This document shows, piece by piece, positions 33,001 through 42,909 of a DNA stretch of 64,000 nucleotides. The stretch covers positions 310,001-374,000 of the forward strand of contig JAQTLL010000001.1 of the NCBI GenBank assembly GCA_028714915.1, given 5' to 3'. Position 1 is the first letter of the stretch. Each line of letters opens with the position of its first letter. The position numbers and the translations under genes are program-made. The notes below the pieces were generated by a model. It made no database searches. It was not told the DNA's origin and was given only the letters and a program-made list of their open reading frames with translations. This stretch comes from Sulfuricurvum sp. GTDB taxonomy: Bacteria > Campylobacterota > Campylobacteria > Campylobacterales > Sulfurimonadaceae.

Positions 33001-34503
33001 TTATTTCTTTTCCCAGTCAATATAATTTTCCCAAATGCCGTTTATTGTTGGTTGCACTCCGTGAATATGCCGATTATAGACATTTATCGTATTGGGAACT
33101 ACTAAAAACAGATAGGGATTGTCTTTAACGATAGAGGCAAAAATATCCCGTTGTAAAGCTGCTGTTTTTTCTGGTTCTGTCGAGTTTTCCATTTTTTCGA
33201 TAAGCCGATTGGTCCGTGTGCTGTGGTAGCCAATCATATTAAATCCCCCCGGAACATCCCCATCACTGTGCCAAATCATATACGGATCCGGAGCAAGAGA
33301 AAGTCCCCACCCCAACAGCACCGTCTCAAACTTTTTGGGCATTACCACCGTGTTCAAAAAAGCCTGCCACTCCATCACTTTGAGGCTCACCTTAACCCCT
33401 GCTGCCAGAAGCTGTCGCTGAAGTATTTCTGCCGCATAGGGGCGAATCGCATTGGAATTGGACGTAGCAATCTCAAAGCTCAAGGGATGTGTTGCATCGT
33501 ACCCCGCAGATTTTAAAAGTGCCCGAGCTCTGGCAATATCTTGCTTGGGTGCTTTGACGCTCTCATTAAACCCTTTGCTCCCCGGTAAAAATGGACCTCG
33601 GCAAACAGACCCATGATTGAGAAACAGAATATCCACGAGTTCTTGACGATCAATCGCAAGGGATAACGCTTCACGAACTCTTGGGTCTTGAAATTTTTTT
33701 AACCGTAAATTAAACCCTAAATAGGTATAGCTGTGCGACGGAAGCTCTACTTGATTAAAATTTTGGTGAAAATTATTATCCAACTGACGTTCATACTGCA
33801 TCGGCTCTAGTGCGTCTATATCAATTTCGCCATTTTTAAGCATCAAAAATCGGGTCATAGGATCGCTAATGACATGAAAGATGATTATGTCGATTTTTGC
33901 TTTGTGCTCAAAATACGACAGATTGGCAACCAACTCTATTTGTTTGGAAAACTCTAATTTTTTGAGGATATAAGGACCTGTCCCGATAGGGTGTGTATTA
34001 AAGGAACTCCCCATAATATCTTTTTCATTCTCTAAAATATGACGAGGGACAATCCCCATCATCCAAATTTCCAGTGCTTTAAAATAAGGTTTGGTATAAG
34101 TAACACGAACCGTATAGTCATCAAGTGCATGTACCTCTTTCACCACCCGAAAATCAGTCGAGTAAGGGCTTATGACTTTAGGAGAAGTGATAAGATTGTA
34201 GGTAAAAACGACATCATTTGCACTAAAAGGTTGTCCATCATGCCATTTAATCCCATGACGAAGTTTAAACTCGATAACGGTTGGAGAAATACGCGTATAC
34301 GACTGTGCCAAATCTCCGATAACATTTTGACCGCTTGCATCGTATTTTACCAAAGCATTAAAAATAAAATTGGTTATTTCTCCACTCGCTGAATCGGTTG
34401 CGATAAGAGGATTAAGACGAGCAGGATTTGAAGAGGTGCTTAAATGAAGGGTTGAGGCAAACAAGGAAAGAGTAAACACCAAGAAAAAGAATAAATATTT
34501 CAA
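33001..34503 (-). CDS. Peptide/nickel-type ABC transporter substrate-binding protein (SBP family 5)
   Basis: The 500-residue protein has a signal peptide without a lipobox Cys (MKYLFFFLVFTLSLFAST). Family-5 signatures are LNPLIATDSASGEITNFIF, KLRHGIKWHDGQPFSANDVVFTY (about residues 98-120), DPRVREALSLAIDRQELVD, and a late PDPYMIWHSDG. It delivers a peptide or similar ligand to an ABC importer in the periplasm. No permease or ATPase genes are adjacent, so it is an orphan in this window. Confidence 0.87.
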   Translation of the reverse strand: MKYLFFFLVFTLSLFASTLHLSTSSNPARLNPLIATDSASGEITNFIFNALVKYDASGQNVIGDLAQSYTRISPTVIEFKLRHGIKWHDGQPFSANDVVFTYNLITSPKVISPYSTDFRVVKEVHALDDYTVRVTYTKPYFKALEIWMMGIVPRHILENEKDIMGSSFNTHPIGTGPYILKKLEFSKQIELVANLSYFEHKAKIDIIIFHVISDPMTRFLMLKNGEIDIDALEPMQYERQLDNNFHQNFNQVELPSHSYTYLGFNLRLKKFQDPRVREALSLAIDRQELVDILFLNHGSVCRGPFLPGSKGFNESVKAPKQDIARARALLKSAGYDATHPLSFEIATSNSNAIRPYAAEILQRQLLAAGVKVSLKVMEWQAFLNTVVMPKKFETVLLGWGLSLAPDPYMIWHSDGDVPGGFNMIGYHSTRTNRLIEKMENSTEPEKTAALQRDIFASIVKDNPYLFLVVPNTINVYNRHIHGVQPTINGIWENYIDWEKK

Positions 34504-34540
34504 TCAAAGACTCATTTTTTAGTGGAAAGTATACCACCTA

Positions 34541-34592
34541 GATACTGGATTCCCGCCTTCGCGGGCAAAGTGCCCGTAGGGTGAATGACAAA
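34541..34592 (-). repeat. REP-like palindromic element after the carbonic anhydrase gene
   Basis: It contains TGGATTCCCGCCTTCGCGGG, a hairpin CCCGC-CTTC-GCGGG, followed by GTGCCCGTAGGGTGAATGAC. Sequences of this TGGATTCCCGC...GCGGGAATGAC kind recur as dispersed palindromes in many bacterial genomes. It begins right after the stop codon of the carbonic anhydrase. The right part resembles GTGCCCTTTAGGGTAGATAC in the element at 46170-46262. Confidence 0.6.
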
Positions 34593-34595
34593 GTG

Positions 34596-35342
34596 TTATT
34601 TACTCTCTACTATCCGACCATTAAGAGGTTGAACAGGGCGATAATTATGGTCGTAAAATTTACGCAATGCAGTGATTTGCTCTTTTGAAGCACTTTGAAT
34701 CTCTTTCATTACATACCATTTTACATTTTCACTGCATGGCGGAGTAGTCAATGATCCCATAAAATGAAAATAGCTATTGCTGTTTTTCGGAAGCAAATCG
34801 GCGGGATTCATCTCCATTGATTTTCCAACCGAGTCAAGCACCGTTTGAACCGTTTTATTTGCCGTTTTTCCCTCTTCAAACAAAACTGCTATAACAAGCA
34901 AGTTTCCAAACGCGCTTTTGTGAACCATATGGGCGACTAAATCGTATTGCTTTCCATCAATTTGTTCTTCACTTTTACCGTGAAAATGAAATTGTGCCAA
35001 TTTATAATCGACACCGTCCACGGTAACCATTCCGCCATTTTCCACATTTACTTGGATGGCATGACCATTATCAATGACGGAGGCACTCGATTTGACACTT
35101 TCATTCAAAGCGATCACACTGCTCTTCCCAATCATCGATGTTTGCTTGGTAAGTATATTAATCGGTGATTGCGCTTTTCCCAACTGGCATGTTTCGCCAA
35201 ATTCACCCCAATGAGCAGGACCATGATCCTCATAGTTCCAATGGACTTCATGCGTTGCCGCTGAAGTGTGATGTTCTTCTGCAAAGAGTGCGGTAGTAAC
35301 TAAAAGCGCTGCTACACTAAGCCCTAAAAAAATTTTGTTCAT
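34596..35342 (-). CDS. Alpha-class carbonic anhydrase
   Basis: This periplasmic enzyme (248 residues from MNKIFLGLSVAALLVTTALFA, a signal peptide) hydrates CO2. Zinc ligands are in LAQFHFHGKSEE (two His) and VAHMVHKS. The substrate-pocket strand is YFHFMGSLTTPPCSENVKWYVM. WNYEDHGPAHWGEF and SPINI at the N-terminal side are alpha-CA hallmarks. The frame opens 11 codons earlier, but the ATG at 35342 gives the signal peptide directly. A REP-like element follows it. Confidence 0.94.
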   Translation of the reverse strand: MNKIFLGLSVAALLVTTALFAEEHHTSAATHEVHWNYEDHGPAHWGEFGETCQLGKAQSPINILTKQTSMIGKSSVIALNESVKSSASVIDNGHAIQVNVENGGMVTVDGVDYKLAQFHFHGKSEEQIDGKQYDLVAHMVHKSAFGNLLVIAVLFEEGKTANKTVQTVLDSVGKSMEMNPADLLPKNSNSYFHFMGSLTTPPCSENVKWYVMKEIQSASKEQITALRKFYDHNYRPVQPLNGRIVESK

Positions 35343-35361
35343 ACGTGCCCTTTTTTTTAAA

Positions 35362-36063
35362 TTATTGTACGTCAATAACCTTAAGCTTCTTCTTTATCAC
35401 CCAATCCACACCTCGAGCAATCAATAAAATCAACAGCCACGCTAAAATCATCGTAATCACAGTGTGACTCAAAAAATGGTCCCCTATAAGCATTTTGTAA
35501 CTTCCCATGCTCCATCCGATCACCATCGCAACGGTGCCGGCTATTATTTTATTTTTTCGGCTGTGAAACAGAAAAATCAACGATAAAAGGGCAAATCCAC
35601 CGCTCGCATGACCTGCCGGCCAACATTTTTGTTTCTCTATGTGACAAACAGCGCTTGGGTATTTCTCCCAAACACACGTATGGGGATAGGCTCCCTCAAA
35701 AATATCAAGATTTTTAGGACAAGGCATATTGGTCACTGCTTTCAAAGAACCTACAACAAAAGGAACAGCAATTGATGACAAAACAACAATCACCACCCCT
35801 CGCCGATACGACTTCATCCACTCTTTCTTCCAACCTACAATCAATCCAAGGAGAAAAAAAACAGCAACAACGATCAATAGACGTTTAATGCCGTCATAGA
35901 AAATAAATTTTGGAACAGTATTGTTGCTATCAACGATCCATTGATGGGTCAGCGGATTATAAAAATGTTTCTGTACCCAAATATCCGCTCCACTCAATCC
36001 AAAGAAAAGGACTGCCGCGATTAAAACAATGGCCGTAAGCCAAAGCTGCTTAGCGGGCGCCAT
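35362..36063 (-). CDS. PAP2-family membrane phosphatase (possible lipid A phosphatase)
   Basis: The protein (233 residues from MAPAKQLWLTAIV) has six membrane segments and PAP2 motifs: KAVTNMPCP, CWPAGHASGGFALLSL and a late GDHFLSHT. It would remove a phosphate from a lipid carrier or lipid A on the periplasmic side. The gene follows an eptA homologue and overlaps it, as lpxE and eptA are neighbours in Helicobacter pylori, so a lipid A 1-phosphatase coupled to phosphoethanolamine addition is plausible. A longer start at 36111 would lie deeper in eptA. Confidence 0.8.
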   Translation of the reverse strand: MAPAKQLWLTAIVLIAAVLFFGLSGADIWVQKHFYNPLTHQWIVDSNNTVPKFIFYDGIKRLLIVVAVFFLLGLIVGWKKEWMKSYRRGVVIVVLSSIAVPFVVGSLKAVTNMPCPKNLDIFEGAYPHTCVWEKYPSAVCHIEKQKCWPAGHASGGFALLSLIFLFHSRKNKIIAGTVAMVIGWSMGSYKMLIGDHFLSHTVITMILAWLLILLIARGVDWVIKKKLKVIDVQ

Positions 36064-37627
36064 GAAGAATATCGAGTTCAGAGCGATACACAGAGCTGTT
36101 GACCTCGACAAATCCTAACAAGGTATGAAACAAAGCATCATGGGAGTAAGGCTGTGTTGCGTGACGTTTCACAATCTCTTTGTTGATTTCAAATTGTTTG
36201 CCAAACCACATAACCGCAGGAACATGTTTCTGAGCATCAGGAGCAATCGCATAAGGAAACCCATGCAAATAAAGACCTTTCTCCCCCAAGGATTCCCCAT
36301 GGTCACTCAAATAAAACATTGCCGTTTTAAAGGTTGCATCATTTCCTTTGAGCAATCCGATTACTTTAGAGAGAAAATAATCGGTATACAAAATGGTATT
36401 ATCATACGCATTGGTAATCTCGGCTTGAGTACATTGTTCCAACTGATTGGTTTTACACACCGGAGTATATTTTTCAAACGCTTTAGGGTAGCGTTTGTAA
36501 TAAGCTGGTCCATGATTGCCCATCTGATGCAGGACAATAACAATATCCCCTTTTGGATGGGCATTGATGTATTCTTGCAAACCAACAAGCATCCCCTCAT
36601 CCCGACACTCTCCCTCTTCACACATCGTGTTCTTATCGGAGTTTTTATAATCTTCATACTGCATTCGAACAGCTACCCCTTTAGAATCGGAGTTGTTGTC
36701 CCGCCACAAAATATTAGCACCTGTGCGCCCTAAGACGTCCAGTACATTTTCAGTATGCTGTGCAATATCTTTGTCATACGCCTCCCGCCCAAAAGAGGAA
36801 AACATACACGGTACCGAAACAGCTGTTTCGGTACCGCATGACATAAAGTGCGGAAAATTAATCACATCTTCATTCTTAAGCAGCGGTGTTGTCTGCCGAG
36901 AATAGCCGTTGAGCCCAAAATGATCTGCCCGTACCGCCTCACCGACGACGAGAATAACCAATTTACGATGTCCGTCATTCTTGTCTACACATGCGTCTTT
37001 ACCGATACACTGAAGTCCCGTTAACTCATGAGAAAACGATTTATTGACATATTGTCCTATCGAATAAAGATAAAATGTCGGGTTACTGTAATAGCGCAAA
37101 GGTTTGTGTTCTCTCAAAAAAGAGGTATAAAATTTACTAAACGCAAAAATAATCACGATAATAATACCCAAAGCAATAGCAATATTTTGGATACTTTCGA
37201 GTACTGCCCGCTTTAACGGCATTGATGCAAGTTTGATACGATAGACGATAATTGAGGGCAAAACACCCAAAAGAAGGAAATACAAAACTTGCTGAATACT
37301 GAACAGATCCATCGATTCATTTATATTGGTTTCAAGAATATTTTGAATCATGTGCGTGTCAACAATGATGTCATAAGAACTCATAAAATAAGCAACCAAC
37401 GATGAGAGCAATAAAACGATAATCAAAAAAGGTTTTAACAAAAAACGTGAGCTAAAGAGACTAAAAATAATCACCATCACCGCCATCAATACCACACCCA
37501 AAGAGGCAATCATAGGTGCAGACCCAAACGTCAATGGATAGACTTGAAGGACGTGTTTAAAAAATGCTCCATTACCGGCAAGCGTCAAAAATAAAGCCAC
37601 ACCAATAATAAGAAAACGCGGTTTCAT
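36050..37627 (-). CDS. eptA: EptA-type lipid A phosphoethanolamine transferase
   Basis: Five N-terminal membrane helices (about residues 1-180 from MKPRFLIIG) are followed by a periplasmic alkaline-phosphatase-fold domain. The catalytic Thr is in SCGTETAVSVPCMFS, and zinc ligands are VVGEAVRADHFGLNGY, FYLSDHGESLGE and LHGFPYA. It moves phosphoethanolamine from phosphatidylethanolamine to lipid A. The frame is open to 37759, but residues 1-44 of that form precede the first helix and overlap the promoter of the divergent gene; I prefer 37627, with moderate certainty. It is followed by the PAP2 gene. Confidence 0.87.
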   Translation of the reverse strand: MKPRFLIIGVALFLTLAGNGAFFKHVLQVYPLTFGSAPMIASLGVVLMAVMVIIFSLFSSRFLLKPFLIIVLLLSSLVAYFMSSYDIIVDTHMIQNILETNINESMDLFSIQQVLYFLLLGVLPSIIVYRIKLASMPLKRAVLESIQNIAIALGIIIVIIFAFSKFYTSFLREHKPLRYYSNPTFYLYSIGQYVNKSFSHELTGLQCIGKDACVDKNDGHRKLVILVVGEAVRADHFGLNGYSRQTTPLLKNEDVINFPHFMSCGTETAVSVPCMFSSFGREAYDKDIAQHTENVLDVLGRTGANILWRDNNSDSKGVAVRMQYEDYKNSDKNTMCEEGECRDEGMLVGLQEYINAHPKGDIVIVLHQMGNHGPAYYKRYPKAFEKYTPVCKTNQLEQCTQAEITNAYDNTILYTDYFLSKVIGLLKGNDATFKTAMFYLSDHGESLGEKGLYLHGFPYAIAPDAQKHVPAVMWFGKQFEINKEIVKRHATQPYSHDALFHTLLGFVEVNSSVYRSELDILHGAR

Positions 37628-37719
37628 GCCTGATGATTTAGATGCACGAGAAAACAATAGATCTCCAATAAAAAAAGTATCAAATGATAATCTCTTTTCG
37701 ATTAATACGGCGTAAATCA

Positions 37720-37747
37720 TTGTTATTATCCGATAATCCCTTATAAT
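37720..37747 (+). promoter_or_regulatory. Promoter of the 37773 phosphoglycerol-transferase-like gene
   Basis: TTGTTA at 37720-37725 and TATAAT at 37742-37747 are separated by 16 bp, a good sigma-70 arrangement 26 nt before the start codon. A GAGGG ribosome-binding site lies between. Confidence 0.6.
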
Positions 37748-37772
37748 ACGCCATTCCATTTATGAGGGCTTG

Positions 37773-39683
37773 ATGCGCATACTCAAAGAACTTTTTAAAA
37801 TTTATCTCCTCTTTATTGCCCTTTTCTTTTTAGGACGGTTAGCTCTTTACGCTTTGTATGCAGACCGCTTAAGCGATATTAGTTTTGCCCAGTCACTCTT
37901 GGCATTTTTATACGGACTCAAACTCGATACGATGACCGCCTCAATCATCCTCATCCTCCCTGCTCTCGTCCTCTCACTCACTCCCCAGTATTTTGCCAAA
38001 ATTGCAACACGTCTTCTTAATGGCTATATTTTAACTTTTCTTCTTCTTGCCTTGTATGTCGAAAACGCCACCTTCCCGTTTGTCGCCCAATACGATGTCC
38101 GTCCCAACTATCTCTTTATCGAATATCTTAAATACCCCAAAGAAGTCACCTCTATGATTCTCAAAGAGTATCCGATTCAACTCTTGGTCGCTTTGATGAT
38201 GCTGCTATTGAGCGCATGGGTCTATTTGCGTTTTTCACCCCTCAAACTCCAAGAGGCGCTGCGTACACCGCTGTGGAAACGTTTTTTGCTCCTTCTCCCC
38301 ATCACCGCGTTACTCTTTATCGGAATTCGCTCCTCACTGGGTCATCGTCCTGCCAATGTCTCCGATGCTTTGTACAGCACCAACCGTATGGCAAATGAAA
38401 TCGCCAAGAATTCCCTGTACAGTATCGGAGATGCCTATTACAGCTACTCAAAAGAATCGGATAAGCTCGTCCAAAGTTATGGAAAAATCGATTTGACCGA
38501 AGCATACCAGCGTGTTTCTACGTGTCTCAATATACCACGGGGAAGCAGTTTGCCGTTTAATCGGCCCGAACCCACCCATTTTGCCTCCTCTAAACCTAAA
38601 AATTTAGTTATTTTTATCCAAGAATCACTGGGAAGCCAGTTTGTGGGCTTTAGCGGCGGAGATGTCTCCATCACACCCAATCTCGAAAAACTCTCCCATG
38701 AGGGGTTGGCGTTTACCAATCTCTTTAGCAACGGAACCCGCTCGATTCGCGGACTTGCCGCCATGAGCTCAGGATGGCTCCCCGTTGCCGGCGAGGGAGT
38801 CGTAAAACGTAACAAATCCCAAAGTGATTTTTTTACCGTCGCGTCACTGCTTAAACCGCTTGGATACAAATCAAGCTTTATCTACGGCGGAGAAGGTCGC
38901 TTTGACAATATGCGCAGCTGGTATATGGGAAATGGTTTTGATGAAGTGATCGAACAAAAAGATTACGAAAATCCCAGCTTTGTCAGTACATGGGGGGTAA
39001 GTGATGAAGATTTGGTGATAAAAGCCAATGAAAAATTCAAAGCCCATACAGCTCGAGGAGAAAAATTTGTCAGTGTCATGTTCTCCTCTTCCAATCACTC
39101 ACCGTTTGAACTTCCCGATGGAAAAATCGAATTTATCAAGGAGAAACCGCACCAAGGGGTTGAAAATGCCGTCAAATATGCCGACTTTGCCATCGGACGC
39201 TTCTTTGAGCTCGCCCGCAAAGAGGCGTATTATAAAGATACTGTCTTTGTCGTTGTTGCCGACCATAATGTCCGCGTTTACGGAGATGATCTCGTACCGG
39301 TCAATATGTTTCATATCCCGGCGCTCATTATTGCCGATGGACTTAAACCTCAGAAATTTGAACGTCTTAGCACCCAGCCTGACGTACTTGCCACCGCCCT
39401 TGATCTAATTGGTGTCAATCTTGCTTACCCTGTTTTAGGACACTCCATTTACAGTAATAGCAAACAGGAAATGGCACTCATGATGTTTAATGATACTTTC
39501 GCTTTGCGCGTCCATAACAAAGTGGCGATTATTCAGCCCAATAAAGAACCGTTGACATTTACCTACGACAACGAACATCTTAAAAGTATCCCTCATGACA
39601 GAGAATTAGAAAAAGATGCCTTGGCATTCGTCAAAGTAATGGACGATATGTATAACAAAAAACTTTTTAAAATGCCAATATAA
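37773..39683 (+). CDS. LtaS-type sulfatase-family phosphoglycerol transferase
   Basis: The 636-residue protein has four or five membrane helices in the first 190 residues and an extracytoplasmic sulfatase-like domain. The candidate nucleophile Thr is in FSNGTRSIRGLAAMSSG. Metal ligands are IFIQESLGSQFVGFSGGD and VFVVVADHN; there is also SNHSPFELP. Relatives transfer phosphoglycerol or phosphoethanolamine to surface glycans. The substrate here is unknown. A TTG one codon upstream is also possible. It diverges from eptA. Confidence 0.82.
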   Translation: MRILKELFKIYLLFIALFFLGRLALYALYADRLSDISFAQSLLAFLYGLKLDTMTASIILILPALVLSLTPQYFAKIATRLLNGYILTFLLLALYVENATFPFVAQYDVRPNYLFIEYLKYPKEVTSMILKEYPIQLLVALMMLLLSAWVYLRFSPLKLQEALRTPLWKRFLLLLPITALLFIGIRSSLGHRPANVSDALYSTNRMANEIAKNSLYSIGDAYYSYSKESDKLVQSYGKIDLTEAYQRVSTCLNIPRGSSLPFNRPEPTHFASSKPKNLVIFIQESLGSQFVGFSGGDVSITPNLEKLSHEGLAFTNLFSNGTRSIRGLAAMSSGWLPVAGEGVVKRNKSQSDFFTVASLLKPLGYKSSFIYGGEGRFDNMRSWYMGNGFDEVIEQKDYENPSFVSTWGVSDEDLVIKANEKFKAHTARGEKFVSVMFSSSNHSPFELPDGKIEFIKEKPHQGVENAVKYADFAIGRFFELARKEAYYKDTVFVVVADHNVRVYGDDLVPVNMFHIPALIIADGLKPQKFERLSTQPDVLATALDLIGVNLAYPVLGHSIYSNSKQEMALMMFNDTFALRVHNKVAIIQPNKEPLTFTYDNEHLKSIPHDRELEKDALAFVKVMDDMYNKKLFKMPI

Positions 39684-39684
39684 G

Positions 39685-39918
39685 CTACGGTTGCTGATGC
39701 GATCCGTCACAATACGGTTTTCGACTTGAGCGTCCGCATCGGCAGAGCCATTTATCGGTATCGGCTTTTACGGAAAATTTAATCGGTGTTTTATCAGTTC
39801 CTTGATGGCTTCCGTCACAAAACGGAAAGAGCGAGGAAAGTCCGCACGTACAGTACCAATACTCTTTATTAGCATCCAATGAAGCTTTAAACGGTTCGTT
39901 TATAAACTTGAATTCCAT
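39685..39918 (-). CDS. Double CDGSH iron-sulfur protein
   Basis: This 77-residue protein has two CDGSH motifs, CTCGLSSLFPFCDGSHQGT (about residues 23-41) and CRCGRSSRKPYCDGSHQQP (about 59-77). Each binds a 2Fe-2S cluster with three Cys and one His. Proteins of this size are redox or cluster-transfer factors with no defined bacterial partner. It is convergent with the LtaS-type gene with a 1-nt gap. Confidence 0.92.
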   Translation of the reverse strand: MEFKFINEPFKASLDANKEYWYCTCGLSSLFPFCDGSHQGTDKTPIKFSVKADTDKWLCRCGRSSRKPYCDGSHQQP

Positions 39919-40058
39919 AATAAACTCCTACAGCGAGATAGGAAAATCATAACACGCTTTTGGTAACGCAAGAAAAAACTACTTCTTAATAACCAATATC
40001 ATTTATCTCTTCTTTATCTTTATATGAGTATGATTATCAAAATATAAAAGGTTGGAAT

Positions 40059-41087
40059 ATGAATTTGCGTATTTTGGTAATGTTACAAATGGTTAGTGCA
40101 TTTGTTTTTGGGTCGGACAGTTTGGTCTCAGTTGAAGGGTATGGTGAGAGCTTTTTCTTCTCTCAACCTCATAATAAGAGTGAAGGGGTCGGAGATCTGT
40201 CGTTTGAACCGGCATTGCATATCTCAGATACTCTCACATTACATACGGTAATCGGATTTCAACACCCTGCAGAAGACGGCGGATTATTTGAAGCAGAGCT
40301 TGAAGTATTATCACTGGATGCAGCAATTAACAAGGAGACCGATCTATCTTTCGGAAAAGTCCATATGCCGGTCGGACTCTATAATCTTTATCATGAGCCG
40401 ATCTATTTTCTCACAATAGAGCCTTCTCGGGTCGAACATTTGATTATTCCCGCCGAATGGCATGAAACTGCAGCACTGGTAACACAAAGATTTGATGATT
40501 ACTCTTTAACTCTGGGTGTAATGAGCGGAATGGATGCGACAAAACTTCAAAGCAAAAGCTGGATCCGGGAAGGCAAAGAATCTTACTTGACCGGAGGAGG
40601 AAAACTCGGATGGGTCGCCCGTATGGATTATGGGGCAATAGAGAAAGTGCTGTTAGGCGGAAGTATTGTCTCCACTCCTTTAAATGGATCAAACGCATCA
40701 GCAACATTAATAGAGGCACATGCGGCAGTACGTTTAGATAATGGCTGGGAAGGGACCGCGATAGCATCCAAAGGATGGATCAGCGACATAGACAGCGTTC
40801 GTATCGCTTCGAGAAGTTTGATTGCCAAGAATGCCCAGGGGGCGAGTATGACCGTCGGATACGATGTCGGACGTCATTTTGCCCTTTCTGCGCGTAACGT
40901 TATTGTATTCGGTCATACGGAATATGCACAGCCCTCTCAAACTACTGAACCTGCCGGACTTGGCGGCATGGCATGGGCAGGAGGTCTCAACTGGTATCTC
41001 TCCCCGCATGTTGTTGCCAAAGCGGAGTACCGTGACAGCAATCAGGAAGGACAGCGATTAGGAATCGGAATCGGATTTGTGTATTAA
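40059..41087 (+). CDS. Outer-membrane porin-like protein
   Basis: The 342-residue protein has a signal peptide (to about FVFGSDS, residue 20), many amphipathic strands and an aromatic C-terminus (RLGIGIGFVY), as in outer-membrane barrels. The segment LSFGKVHMPVGLYN and the overall pattern resemble phosphate-selective or metal-efflux-linked porins of the phylum. Single gene; a weak hairpin lies downstream near 41265. Composition is more GC-rich than the following gene. Confidence 0.72.
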   Translation: MNLRILVMLQMVSAFVFGSDSLVSVEGYGESFFFSQPHNKSEGVGDLSFEPALHISDTLTLHTVIGFQHPAEDGGLFEAELEVLSLDAAINKETDLSFGKVHMPVGLYNLYHEPIYFLTIEPSRVEHLIIPAEWHETAALVTQRFDDYSLTLGVMSGMDATKLQSKSWIREGKESYLTGGGKLGWVARMDYGAIEKVLLGGSIVSTPLNGSNASATLIEAHAAVRLDNGWEGTAIASKGWISDIDSVRIASRSLIAKNAQGASMTVGYDVGRHFALSARNVIVFGHTEYAQPSQTTEPAGLGGMAWAGGLNWYLSPHVVAKAEYRDSNQEGQRLGIGIGFVY

Positions 41088-41348
41088 TATCGCCCATTGG
41101 GGCATAATGAGAAAAATAGAAGCTGAAATCATTAGAAAATAAAATTAGCACATACAATATATTATTCAACTTTGATTGACAGGCCGGTAAGACTTAAAAA
41201 AGTAAAAATGAGATAAAATCAAAGTAAAAAGAGGAAAGTTAAAAAACGCAAGTTGGTATATTTGTGAAGCTCTGAAAGAGATTTTTAGAGCTTCCCTTAT
41301 ATGCAGCATCTTGATATACAGCATTTTATATAGTTATGAAAGTGAAAA

Positions 41349-42896
41349 GTGAAAAGAAATATACAAAAAGAATTTCATAAAAATAAATCCTATTTTTATT
41401 TTGGTACATTGATATCGATATTAACATTATTGCCACAGCTTCTATTTTCTCCAAATCCAACACATTCTCTATTGTTAATCATTACTTTTATATTATTGGT
41501 TACCATTCCAAAATTCAGTAAAATCTTATTCTCTATCTTTATTATATTTATCAATTTAAGCAATATACTTATTGGTCATATTGCACTTCATTGGGGATAC
41601 GGTTTACCAGACATCAAACCAAGGATCGAAGTCGCTTTTTTATCCCCGGTATATGAGGCAAATGAATATATTACGAACTATATTGATTATAGAGATTATG
41701 GTCTAATCTCTTTTTCATTTTTTGTGTTATTTCTTTTGTATACGTTTCTTAAACATTTTACTCATTCTTACAAAACTTTCAAGACGATAGGCTTAGGAGT
41801 CTTCACATTTGTCCTTTTAGCTGTTAGTTTTTATAAAAATCCAATCAAAGAGATTGAACCTTTTAGCGTACCGACTAAATGTTATGTTGTTCTGAATGCT
41901 AAATATCAAGAGGATGAAATTTGGAAATCAAGGGAAAAATATATCAGTCAAATCAAGGTCGTTAAGGCTGATAAAAAGAATCTTATTTATGACAAGATTA
42001 TAGTTATCATGGGAGAAAGTGCAAATAAACATCATATGTCTCTATATGGCTATAATGCAGCGACGACTCCTTTTTTAACGTCTCTGCAAAAATCAAATCA
42101 GTTGTACGTATTTAATGCAATAGCACCTACGAATCAGACAAGATACTCCATTCCCATTGATTTAACCGATGCAAATGTACACAATTATGAAGATCGTTTT
42201 TTTCACTCTTGTTCCTCACTGACAAATTTCAAGAATAATCAATACGAAACGTATTGGATTTCAAATCAAGGTCGTGTCGGAAAACACGATTCATCTATAT
42301 CTTCTATGGCTTATGAAGCAAATACAACCTTCTTCGCGAATCTAAATTATCTTAAGGCTAAAGAGGATGATGTTATATTAGATTACTTAAATAAACTTCA
42401 AACAAATTCGAAAAAAGAGATGTATCTATTACATATAATGGGGTCTCATTCTGACTATATAAAAAGGTATAAAGAAGAAACTGCCTTGTATAAAAATACA
42501 AATAATATTGTTGAACAGTATGATAACAGCATTCACTATACTGACTATATTTTAAGTCAAATTTACAACAGATTTAAAAATGAAAAATTGCTATTAATCT
42601 ATTTATCAGATCATGGAGAAATAATAAATCTGGAAAATAATGGACATGGTTTTTTACCGCCGTATAAAGATGAGTATACGGTTCCTTTTGTGATCTACAG
42701 CAATGTCAAAAACCCAAGACTGGATGAGATTTATCGTGACAACAAAAAAGGCTATTTCAATTTAGAAAATTTTAACTCTATTGTTGAATATATTAGCGGC
42801 ATTAACAATGAAAAGAAAATATCTTTTTCTAATCAAGTAATGGCTGTTGAACCAAGTAATATATATGATTTTGACAAATTAGAATTCTATAAATAG
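41349..42896 (+). CDS. EptA/CptA-like phosphoethanolamine transferase
   Basis: The 515-residue protein has about five membrane helices (residues 15-165) and a sulfatase-fold domain: VIMGESANKHHMSLYGYN (metal site), the Thr nucleophile region TNQTRYSIP (about 260), LLIYLSDHGEI and NNGHGFLPPY. It would add phosphoethanolamine to lipopolysaccharide core or another surface glycan. The start is GTG at 41349 because an in-frame TGA lies just before it. It is distinctly AT-rich compared with its neighbours and may have been acquired. It is the third enzyme of this superfamily within 7 kb. Confidence 0.82.
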   Translation: MKRNIQKEFHKNKSYFYFGTLISILTLLPQLLFSPNPTHSLLLIITFILLVTIPKFSKILFSIFIIFINLSNILIGHIALHWGYGLPDIKPRIEVAFLSPVYEANEYITNYIDYRDYGLISFSFFVLFLLYTFLKHFTHSYKTFKTIGLGVFTFVLLAVSFYKNPIKEIEPFSVPTKCYVVLNAKYQEDEIWKSREKYISQIKVVKADKKNLIYDKIIVIMGESANKHHMSLYGYNAATTPFLTSLQKSNQLYVFNAIAPTNQTRYSIPIDLTDANVHNYEDRFFHSCSSLTNFKNNQYETYWISNQGRVGKHDSSISSMAYEANTTFFANLNYLKAKEDDVILDYLNKLQTNSKKEMYLLHIMGSHSDYIKRYKEETALYKNTNNIVEQYDNSIHYTDYILSQIYNRFKNEKLLLIYLSDHGEIINLENNGHGFLPPYKDEYTVPFVIYSNVKNPRLDEIYRDNKKGYFNLENFNSIVEYISGINNEKKISFSNQVMAVEPSNIYDFDKLEFYK

Positions 42897-42909
42897 TTAC
42901 CCACTATGC

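Noticed and set aside
36050..37759. The longest eptA frame, starting at 37759
   Set aside because: The extra 44 residues are charged, precede the first family helix and would overlay the promoter at 37720-37747 of the divergent gene. The shorter start is preferred, though not proven.
41265..41294. Hairpin GAAGCTCT/AGAGCTTC downstream of the porin-like gene as a terminator
   Set aside because: The loop is long and no T-run follows in either direction, so termination is not supported.
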